Below are positions 1 to 5,774 of a DNA stretch of 6,638 bases, in pieces. Within the stretch, counting starts at the first letter, position 1; each line of letters begins with the position of its first letter. Position numbers and translations under genes: made by a program. The notes under the pieces were generated by a model, which was not told the DNA's origin, ran no database searches, and worked only from the letters and a program-made list of their open reading frames with translations. This DNA is from an uncultured Bacteroidales bacterium (GTDB taxonomy: Bacteria > Bacteroidota > Bacteroidia > Bacteroidales > Bacteroidaceae). The stretch is taken from positions 1-6,638 of the forward strand of contig CACZRQ010000110.1 of NCBI GenBank assembly GCA_902783615.1. Reading direction: 5' to 3'.

Positions 1-906
1 ACCCAGCGTTCTCAGATCTTCCGCACTGTCATTTTGGTGATACTCACCTATCTGCTAGTGTTCTTCGCCTTCGAGCTTTTCTCAGAGCATGATCTTGCCA
101 AGATGAATCACAGCAACTACATCTACTTGGCAGTCAGTGGAATTTTGGTGTTGTTTGCCTACCCATTTCTTTTTATCTTCGAGAAGGCATTCGGTTACAC
201 ATCGAATGTCACCCTTATCGAGCTATCAAACACCAATACGCCACTGCTCCGTCAATTGTCTGAGCTGGCACCAGGCACCTTCCAGCATTCCATGCAGGTG
301 GCCAACCTGGTGTTCGATGCAGCTAACCGCATTGGAGCCAAAGGTCAGTTGGCCAGAACGGGAGCACTCTACCACGATATCGGCAAGATGGAAAATCCTG
401 CTTTCTTTACAGAGAATCAAGGTGGAGGCATCAATCCCCACAAGAGTCTGAGCTACGAGCAGAGTGCAAAAGTGGTAATCAATCATGTAATCGACGGGCT
501 CCATCTGGCAGAGAAGTACAATCTACCTACCGTCATCAGACAGTTCATCACCACTCATCATGGAGCTGGTACTACCAAGTATTTCTACATTAGTTGGAAA
601 AACGAGCATCCTGGCGAGGAGCCAGATGCCAGCTGGTTCAGCTATCCTGGTCCCAATCCGTTCACCCGTGAGCAGGCCATCCTCATGATGGCCGATGCCG
701 TCGAGGCAGCTTCCCGCAGCATGAAAGAATACACAGAAGAATCCATCAATCAATTGGTTGACAAGATTGTCGATTCCCAATTGGCTGATGGCTATTTCAC
801 CAATTGCCCCATCACTTTCCAGAACATCCAAACAGTCAAGCAGGTGTTCAAGACCAAGCTGAAGTCGATGTACCATCCCCGCATCAGTTATCCAGAACTG
901 AAATAA
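1..906 (+). CDS. 7TM-HD family phosphohydrolase, C-terminal part (PgpH-like, probable c-di-AMP phosphodiesterase); 5' end outside window
   Basis: The frame is open from base 1 to the TAA at 904-906, giving 301 residues, so this is the 3' part of a longer gene; the TTG at 34 is an internal leucine codon, not a start. Two hydrophobic segments (visible residues about 8-28 and 41-61) match the last membrane helices of a polytopic domain. A cytoplasmic HD domain follows. Its metal ligands can be read directly: H96 (in APGTFQHSM), H125-D126 (YHDIGKM), H162 (VINHV), H186-H187 (TTHHG) and D232 (MMADAVEAASR). This order and spacing fit the 7TM-HD group typified by Listeria PgpH, which hydrolyses cyclic di-AMP to pApA. 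The membrane-plus-HD architecture is visible; the c-di-AMP substrate is inferred from the family. All metal ligands are intact, so the domain should be active. The gene converges on ppdK, and any operon partners would lie upstream, outside the window. Confidence 0.9.
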   Translation, partial: TQRSQIFRTVILVILTYLLVFFAFELFSEHDLAKMNHSNYIYLAVSGILVLFAYPFLFIFEKAFGYTSNVTLIELSNTNTPLLRQLSELAPGTFQHSMQVANLVFDAANRIGAKGQLARTGALYHDIGKMENPAFFTENQGGGINPHKSLSYEQSAKVVINHVIDGLHLAEKYNLPTVIRQFITTHHGAGTTKYFYISWKNEHPGEEPDASWFSYPGPNPFTREQAILMMADAVEAASRSMKEYTEESINQLVDKIVDSQLADGYFTNCPITFQNIQTVKQVFKTKLKSMYHPRISYPELK

Positions 907-927
907 CTGATAGAAAACGAGATAAAA

Positions 928-962
928 AGATTAGGGGGAGCTATGTGGCTCCCCCCTAATCT
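928..962. terminator. Bidirectional intrinsic terminator between the HD phosphohydrolase gene and ppdK
   Basis: A near-perfect inverted repeat pairs 928-941 (AGATTAGGGGGAGC) with 948-962, around a 6-nt loop (TATGTG); the only irregularity is one extra C in the right arm. It lies midway in the 73-bp gap between two convergent stop codons (906 and 980). Read on the minus strand, the stem is followed by TTTTTATC, a usable U-tract for ending ppdK transcripts. Read on the plus strand, the downstream sequence (ATATTAGC) is only weakly U-rich, so termination of the HD gene may be less efficient. The hairpin is seen directly; its bidirectional function is inferred from position. Confidence 0.85.
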
Positions 963-979
963 ATATTAGCATAGGAAAA

Positions 980-3763
980 TTATGCGTTGGCTTTTGCTTC
1001 AGCTTCTGCCTTCTTGCGTTTCTTCTCAGCCTCCTCAGCAATGAGGTCTTCAACAGCAGCCTGTGCGGCAGCAAGGCGAGCGATAGGCACACGGAACGGT
1101 GAGCAGCTCACATAGTTCAAACCTACACGATGGCAGAATTTAACTGATGATGGTTCACCACCATGTTCACCGCAAATACCGCAGATAAGCTGAGGACGAG
1201 TAGCACGACCCTTCTTGACAGCCATATCAATGAGCTGTCCAACACCTTCCTGGTCGAGCACCTGGAATGGGTCAACGTTCAGAATCTTCTTCTCCAGATA
1301 TACTGGCAAGAAGCTGGCAATATCGTCTCGGCTATAACCGAAGGTCATCTGAGTCAAGTCGTTAGTACCGAAGCTGAAGTACTCGGCATGCTTGGCAATC
1401 TTGTCGGCTGTCAGGGCTGCACGAGGAATCTCAATCATGGTACCGATGCGGAAACGAACCACAATACCTTCGTCCTTGAACATCTTCTCGGCAGTTTCAC
1501 GAATCACCTTTTCTTGTACATCGAACTCGTTGACCATACCAATCAAAGGTACCATGATTTCAGGACGTGGATCGTAGCCTTCCTTGCGCAACTTGATGGC
1601 AGCACCCAGGATGGCACGCGTCTGCATGGCAGTAATCTCAGGATAGGTATTACCCAGACGGCAACCACGGTGGCCGAGCATTGGGTTACTCTCACTCAAG
1701 TTAGCCACACGCTGTTGGATTTCCTGTACGGTAACACCCATATCTTCTGCCATAGCTTCCTGACCTGCCAGATCGTGAGGCACGAACTCGTGCAATGGCG
1801 GGTCGAGCAGACGGATGTTAACTGGACAGTTGTCCATCACCTTCAAGATTTCATAGAAGTCAATCATCTGGTAAGGCAGGATCTTCTCCAACGCAGCCTC
1901 ACGACCTTCCTTCGTCTCAGAAAGAATCATCTCACGCATAGCGCGTATCTTCTTAGCCTCGAAGAACATGTGCTCTGTACGGCACAGACCGATACCCTCA
2001 GCACCGAAGCTGTGGGCTACGGCAGCATCACGAGGCGTATCAGCATTTGTACGAACGCGCAACTTAGTATATTTGTCGCAGAGGTACATCAGTTCAGCGA
2101 AGTCGCCACTTACCTCAGCAGCCTTGGTATCAATACGGCCTTCATAAACCTCACCCGTACTTCCGTTCAGTGAGAGGTAGTCGCCCTCATGCAAGGTAGT
2201 GTCGCCAATGGTCAGCGTCTTGTTCTTATAGTCAACAATCATAGCACCAGCACCTGTTACGCAGCACTTACCCATACCACGAGCCACCACAGCAGCGTGA
2301 CTGGTCATACCACCACGGCAGGTTACAATACCCTGAGCCACAGCCATACCAGCCAGATCCTCAGGAGAAGTTTCCAAACGCACCAGAATGACACGCTTGC
2401 CCAAGCCATGCACGCGGGCTGCATCGTCGGCGAAGAAAGTGATGTGACCGCAGGCAGCACCTGGAGATGCAGGCAAACCACGGGTCAGCACCTTGGCACG
2501 ACGCTGTGAGCGAGGCTCGAATACAGGATGCAGCAGCTCGTCAAGCTTGTTAGGCTCGCAACGCATGATGGCAGTCTTCTCATCGATGATGTCCTCACGC
2601 AGCAGATCCATAGCAATCTTCACCATAGCGGTACCTGTACGCTTGCCATTACGTGTCTGCAAGAACCACAGCTTGCCTTCCTGTACGGTGAACTCCATAT
2701 CCTGCATGTCCTTATAATGCTTCTCCAACTTATCCTGGATAGCATACAGCTGCTTGTAGATCTCAGGCATTGACTCCTCCATAGAAGGATACTTGGTTGC
2801 TCGATCTTCCTCACTGATGCCCTGCAACTTAGCCCAACGGCGTGAGCCTTCAAGGGTAATCTGCTGAGGAGTGCGGATACCAGCCACCACATCTTCGCCC
2901 TGTGCATTCACGAGATACTCGCCATTGAAGATGTTCTCACCTGTAGCAGCATCGCGGCTGAAGCATACACCAGTAGCTGAGGTGTCACCCATGTTACCGA
3001 ATACCATAGCCATGACGCTCACTGCGGTACCCCATTCTGATGGAATACCCTCCATTTTACGATACAGAATGGCACGTTCGTTCATCCAGCTGTCGAACAC
3101 AGCGCAGATGGCTCCCCAAAGCTGCTCAACAGGATTATCCGGGAAACTCTTGCCTGTACGCTTCTTGATGGCTTCCTTGAACAGAGTAACCAGCTTGCGG
3201 AGCTCATCAACGTTCAAGTCTTTGTCGAGCTTGATGCCACGCTCTTCCTTTACCTTTTCTATAATAGCCTCGAAGGGGTCAATTTCAGTCTTGTCAACTG
3301 GTTTCATACCCAGTACCACATCGCCATACATCTGGACGAATCTGCGGTAACTGTCATACACGAAACGCTCGTTGCCAGTTTTCTTCACCATACCCTCGGC
3401 CACCTTGTCGTTCAGACCCAAGTTCAGAATGGTATCCATCATACCTGGCATGGAGGCACGTGCACCAGAACGAACAGAAACCAGCAATGGATTCTTCGGA
3501 TCGCCGAATTTGCTGTTCATCAGTTTCTCGATATGGGCTACTGCCTTCTCAACATCATCCTTCAGGAGGGCAATCACGGCGTCCTTTCCCTTCTGGAAAT
3601 ACTCGTTGCAGACCTCAGTAGTGATGGTGAAGCCTGGAGGAACAGGCACACCAATCAGGTTCATCTCGGCACAGTTGGCACCTTTACCGCCTAACAAGTT
3701 ACGCATGTCAGCGCGTCCTTCAGCCTGGCCGTTACCAAAAGTATAAACTCTTTTGTCTTCCAT
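980..3763 (-). CDS. ppdK: Pyruvate, phosphate dikinase (PPDK)
   Basis: This complete 927-residue cytoplasmic enzyme catalyses the reversible reaction ATP + phosphate + pyruvate = AMP + PPi + PEP. The ATP-grasp part spans about residues 1-385 (LLGGKGAN near 24-30, then SVRSGARASMPGMMDT at 96-111). The swivelling phosphohistidine domain spans about 425-515, with catalytic H489 in GGMTSHAAVVARG; T487 sits where plant PPDK is regulated by phosphorylation. The PEP/pyruvate barrel spans about 530-905, with RLLDPPLHEF at 651-660, FSFGTNDLTQM at 796-806 and the proton-transfer cysteine C864 in CGICGEHGGEP. All core motifs are intact. Compared with the 874-residue Clostridium symbiosum enzyme as I recall it, there are about 34 extra residues before the phosphohistidine and a Lys/Glu/Ala-rich tail of about 20 residues. 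The ATG at 3763 gives the canonical family N-terminus; no Shine-Dalgarno is visible, as is common in Bacteroidetes. In anaerobes the enzyme can work glycolytically (PPi-linked, making ATP) or gluconeogenically; the sequence does not say which. It is transcribed alone, divergently from rimP. Confidence 0.97.
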   Translation of the reverse strand: MEDKRVYTFGNGQAEGRADMRNLLGGKGANCAEMNLIGVPVPPGFTITTEVCNEYFQKGKDAVIALLKDDVEKAVAHIEKLMNSKFGDPKNPLLVSVRSGARASMPGMMDTILNLGLNDKVAEGMVKKTGNERFVYDSYRRFVQMYGDVVLGMKPVDKTEIDPFEAIIEKVKEERGIKLDKDLNVDELRKLVTLFKEAIKKRTGKSFPDNPVEQLWGAICAVFDSWMNERAILYRKMEGIPSEWGTAVSVMAMVFGNMGDTSATGVCFSRDAATGENIFNGEYLVNAQGEDVVAGIRTPQQITLEGSRRWAKLQGISEEDRATKYPSMEESMPEIYKQLYAIQDKLEKHYKDMQDMEFTVQEGKLWFLQTRNGKRTGTAMVKIAMDLLREDIIDEKTAIMRCEPNKLDELLHPVFEPRSQRRAKVLTRGLPASPGAACGHITFFADDAARVHGLGKRVILVRLETSPEDLAGMAVAQGIVTCRGGMTSHAAVVARGMGKCCVTGAGAMIVDYKNKTLTIGDTTLHEGDYLSLNGSTGEVYEGRIDTKAAEVSGDFAELMYLCDKYTKLRVRTNADTPRDAAVAHSFGAEGIGLCRTEHMFFEAKKIRAMREMILSETKEGREAALEKILPYQMIDFYEILKVMDNCPVNIRLLDPPLHEFVPHDLAGQEAMAEDMGVTVQEIQQRVANLSESNPMLGHRGCRLGNTYPEITAMQTRAILGAAIKLRKEGYDPRPEIMVPLIGMVNEFDVQEKVIRETAEKMFKDEGIVVRFRIGTMIEIPRAALTADKIAKHAEYFSFGTNDLTQMTFGYSRDDIASFLPVYLEKKILNVDPFQVLDQEGVGQLIDMAVKKGRATRPQLICGICGEHGGEPSSVKFCHRVGLNYVSCSPFRVPIARLAAAQAAVEDLIAEEAEKKRKKAEAEAKANA

Positions 3764-3840
3764 AATAAATCAGCTATAAATTATTATTAAATGATTGTCA
3801 AAATCAGTGGCACATCACACGATACGCCCATATTAGGATG

Positions 3841-3848
3841 CAAATATA
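3841..3848 (-). promoter_or_regulatory. Candidate -7 box of the ppdK promoter (TATATTTG on the minus strand)
   Basis: On the minus strand this octamer matches the Bacteroidetes -7 consensus TAnnTTTG exactly. It lies 77 bp upstream of the ppdK ATG and predicts a 5' leader of roughly 70 nt. No good TTTG -33 element is seen at the expected 19-21 bp; the nearest upstream TTTG on that strand (plus-strand CAAA at 3881-3884) is 32 bp away, too far. The site therefore rests on the -7 match and its position only. The A/T-tract DNA just upstream may compensate for the missing -33 element. Confidence 0.5.
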
Positions 3849-3853
3849 AGGCC

Positions 3854-3907
3854 TTTTTTTATATTTTTTGATTTTTTATTCAAAAAAGACGGAGAAAAAG
3901 GCGTTTT
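3854..3907. promoter_or_regulatory. Run of roughly helically phased T and A tracts between two divergent promoters
   Basis: Homopolymer tracts occur at T 3854-3860, T 3864-3869, T 3872-3877, A 3882-3887, A 3895-3899 and T 3904-3907. Their centres are mostly 8-12 bp apart, close to one helical turn, a pattern known to favour intrinsic DNA curvature. The block lies upstream of both the ppdK -7 box and the rimP -33 box, so it could act as an UP-like or nucleoid-protein-binding element for both. The tracts are seen directly; curvature and function are inferred. It could instead be ordinary A/T-rich promoter DNA. Confidence 0.35.
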
Positions 3908-3909
3908 AT

Positions 3910-3940
3910 TTTGTAAAATCAGTTTTTATTCCTAATTTTG
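3910..3940 (+). promoter_or_regulatory. Promoter of the rimP-nusA-infB operon (Bacteroidetes type)
   Basis: A TTTG at 3910-3913 and TAATTTTG at 3933-3940 are separated by 19 bp, an excellent match to the Bacteroidetes primary sigma-factor consensus (TTTG, 19-21 bp, TAnnTTTG). Transcription would be expected to start around 3945-3948, leaving a leader of about 65 nt before the rimP ATG. No other promoter of this type is seen between here and infB, which agrees with co-transcription of all three genes. Confidence 0.75.
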
Positions 3941-3960
3941 CAGCCGTTATGATGAATTTG

Positions 3961-3986
3961 AGGAGGGGCTTAGGGCTCCTTTTTTT
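3961..3986 (+). terminator. Terminator-like hairpin with a T7 tract in the rimP operon leader (possible attenuator)
   Basis: Bases 3961-3969 (AGGAGGGGC) can pair with 3975-3983 (GCTCCTTTT) around the loop TTAGG, using some G-U pairs. A second register pairs AGGAG at 3961-3965 with CTCCT at 3976-3980. Seven T residues occupy 3980-3986. The element lies after the predicted transcription start and 25 bp before the rimP ATG, so it would interrupt the operon's own message rather than end an upstream gene; the neighbouring gene on the left is transcribed the other way. The hairpin and T-run are seen directly; premature termination is an inference. The stem is short, so it could also act only as a pause site or a translation-affecting structure. 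Confidence 0.5.
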
Positions 3987-4011
3987 ATTGTATTAATGTT
4001 AAAGCGTAATT

Positions 4012-4479
4012 ATGATTGACAAAAAAACTGTTGAGAGCGTTGCACAGGAATGGTTAAAGGACAAGGATTACTTCTTGGTGGATGTAATGTTGGGTGCTGA
4101 CAACAAAATCAGCGTAGAGATTGACCATCAGGATGGCGTGTGGATTGACGATTGCGCCGAGTTGAGCCGCTTCATCGAGGAGCGTTTGGGCGAGGAAGGT
4201 GCCGACTACGATTTGGAAGTGGGTTCTGCCGGACTGGGACAACCCTTTAAGATTCTGCGCCAGTATGAATGCCACATAGGTAAGGATGTGGAAACGCTTA
4301 CCACCGATGGCCGCAAGTTAAAGGGCGTGCTGAAGGAGGTTGACGCCGATCACATCGTACTGACAGTACAGGAAAAGATCAAGCCAGAGGGAGCCAAGAG
4401 ACCCAAACTGGCAGATGTGGACTACAATCTGAAAATGGAAGAAATAAAATATACAAAATATTTAATCAGCTTTAAATAA
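4012..4479 (+). CDS. rimP: Ribosome maturation factor RimP
   Basis: RimP (155 residues, cytoplasmic) binds free 30S subunits and assists their late assembly. The N-terminal alpha/beta domain spans about residues 1-80, with the family signature region running from IDDCAELSRFIEE (45-57) to YDLEVGSAGLGQPF (66-79). Most bacteria have a form of LEVSSPGLDRPL here; the GSAGLGQP version looks like the Bacteroidetes form and is not a sign of decay. The C-terminal part (about 85-155) fits the Sm-like beta-barrel (GKDVETLTTDGRKLKGVLKEV, read as strands). Length is normal for the family. The ATG at 4012 is preceded by TTAAAGCGTAATT, with no Shine-Dalgarno. This is the first gene of the operon, and its stop is only 5 nt before the nusA start. 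That gene order (rimP-nusA-infB) is widely conserved and independently supports the identification. Confidence 0.95.
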   Translation: MIDKKTVESVAQEWLKDKDYFLVDVMLGADNKISVEIDHQDGVWIDDCAELSRFIEERLGEEGADYDLEVGSAGLGQPFKILRQYECHIGKDVETLTTDGRKLKGVLKEVDADHIVLTVQEKIKPEGAKRPKLADVDYNLKMEEIKYTKYLISFK

Positions 4480-4484
4480 ACATT

Positions 4485-5750
4485 ATGGCTAAAAAAGCAG
4501 AAACCGTGAGCATGATTGATACCTTTAAGGACTTCAAAGACTCACAAAGCATTGACCGCACTACGTTGGTAAGCGTAATGGAGGAGAGCTTCCGAAGCGT
4601 AATCGCAAAGATTTTCGGTTCGGACGAGAATTATGACGTGATTGTGAACCCTGATAAGGGCGACTTGGAGATTAGACGCAACCGCGAGGTAGTGCCCGAT
4701 GGTGAAGTGACAGATCCTAATTTGCAGATTTCACTCTCGGAAGCAAGAGCAAATTATGGCGAAGATTATGAAGTTGGTGAAGATGTTACCGATGAAGTGG
4801 ATTTCAGCAAGTTTGGTCGCCGTGCCATCCTGAATCTGCGTCAAACATTGAGTAGCAAAATCCTGGAGCTGCAGAAAGATGCCATCTATAACCGTTATAT
4901 AGATAAGGTGGGCACCATCGTGAGCGCTGAAGTTTATCAGGTTTGGAAAAGGGAAATGTTACTGCTTGATGAGGATGGCAATGAGTTGTTGCTGCCTAAG
5001 CAGGAACAGATTCCTACCGATTTCTACCGCAAGGGCGAAACAGCCAGAGCAGTGGTGGCACGTGTTGAGAACAAGAACAACAACCCGAAGATTATCTTAA
5101 GCCGCACAAGTCCGCTGTTCCTGCAGCGACTGTTTGAGATTGAGGTGCCAGAAATCAACGATGGTCTCATCACCATCCGCAAGATTGCCCGCATCCCAGG
5201 CGAAAGAGCAAAGATTGCTGTTGAGAGCTACGATGATCGCATCGATCCAGTAGGTGCTTGTGTGGGCGTAAAAGGTAGCCGCATTCACGGCATCGTTCGC
5301 GAGTTGAGGAATGAGAACATCGATGTTATCAACTACACTTCCAACACCTCACTGTTTATCCAACGCGCTTTGAGTCCTGCACACGTTAGCAGCATCAGGC
5401 TCAACGAGGAAGAGCATAAGGCTGAGGTCTATCTGAAACCAGATGAGGTGAGCCTGGCCATTGGTAAAGGCGGTATGAACATCAAGTTGGCTTGTATGCT
5501 GACCGACTATACCATTGATGTATTCCGTGAACTGGATGGCGATGGTGTTGAGGATGAAGATATCTACTTGGATGAGTTCCGCGACGAAATTGACGACTGG
5601 GTGATTGATGCATTCAAGGAAATGGGTATCGAGACTGCCAAGACCGCACTGAATGCTCCTCGCGACATGATTATCAAGAAGACCGATCTGGAAGAGGAAA
5701 CGGTTGACTATGTATTGGATGTGTTGAGGAAGGAGTTTGAGGAGGATTGA
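4485..5750 (+). CDS. nusA: Transcription termination/antitermination factor NusA
   Basis: NusA binds RNA polymerase near the RNA exit channel and nascent RNA, and modulates pausing, intrinsic and Rho-dependent termination, and antitermination. Domains are visible in order across 421 residues. The N-terminal polymerase-binding domain spans about 1-130. The S1 domain spans about 135-205, ending in the typical PKIILSRTSPLFLQRLFEIE. KH1 is at about 230-297, with GACVGVKGSRIHGIVREL at 257-274. KH2 is at about 305-375, with LAIGKGGMNIKLACMLTDY at 324-342. A short acidic C-terminal segment (about 350-421) replaces the two acidic-repeat domains that take E. coli NusA to about 495 residues, so autoinhibition through those repeats is not expected. 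The ATG at 4485 gives the expected N-terminus, 5 nt after rimP; a 24-nt A-rich spacer then leads to infB. Both GxxG loops (GVKG, GKGG) are intact. Confidence 0.97.
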   Translation: MAKKAETVSMIDTFKDFKDSQSIDRTTLVSVMEESFRSVIAKIFGSDENYDVIVNPDKGDLEIRRNREVVPDGEVTDPNLQISLSEARANYGEDYEVGEDVTDEVDFSKFGRRAILNLRQTLSSKILELQKDAIYNRYIDKVGTIVSAEVYQVWKREMLLLDEDGNELLLPKQEQIPTDFYRKGETARAVVARVENKNNNPKIILSRTSPLFLQRLFEIEVPEINDGLITIRKIARIPGERAKIAVESYDDRIDPVGACVGVKGSRIHGIVRELRNENIDVINYTSNTSLFIQRALSPAHVSSIRLNEEEHKAEVYLKPDEVSLAIGKGGMNIKLACMLTDYTIDVFRELDGDGVEDEDIYLDEFRDEIDDWVIDAFKEMGIETAKTALNAPRDMIIKKTDLEEETVDYVLDVLRKEFEED

Positions 5751-5774
5751 ATAACGTAATAAAAGAAAGAAAGA

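Noticed and set aside
34..906. Taking the TTG at 34 as the true start of the HD phosphohydrolase.
   Set aside because: The frame stays open to base 1 and the upstream residues continue a membrane-flanking sequence. Starting at 34 would cut into a transmembrane helix.
1163..2173. Long plus-strand open frame (336 codons) opposite ppdK, with further open frames at 2189-2509, 2493-2717, 2528-2773, 2871-3350 and 3372-3746.
   Set aside because: They lie wholly antisense to a clearly recognisable, highly conserved enzyme. Their translations show no family features, and nothing resembling a promoter or start signal was seen. They are by-products of ppdK codon use.
1..3763. A functional module linking the HD phosphohydrolase and ppdK.
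   Set aside because: The two genes are convergent with a terminator between them, so they do not share a transcript. Adjacency alone does not support a joint role.
3960..3969. GAGGAGGGGC as a Shine-Dalgarno sequence for rimP.
   Set aside because: It is more than 40 nt upstream of the rimP ATG, far beyond normal spacing. It is better explained as the left arm of the leader hairpin.
5751..5774. A separate promoter or terminator between nusA and infB.
   Set aside because: The 24-bp spacer is A-rich, has no inverted repeat and no TAnnTTTG box; it looks like a simple intra-operon gap.
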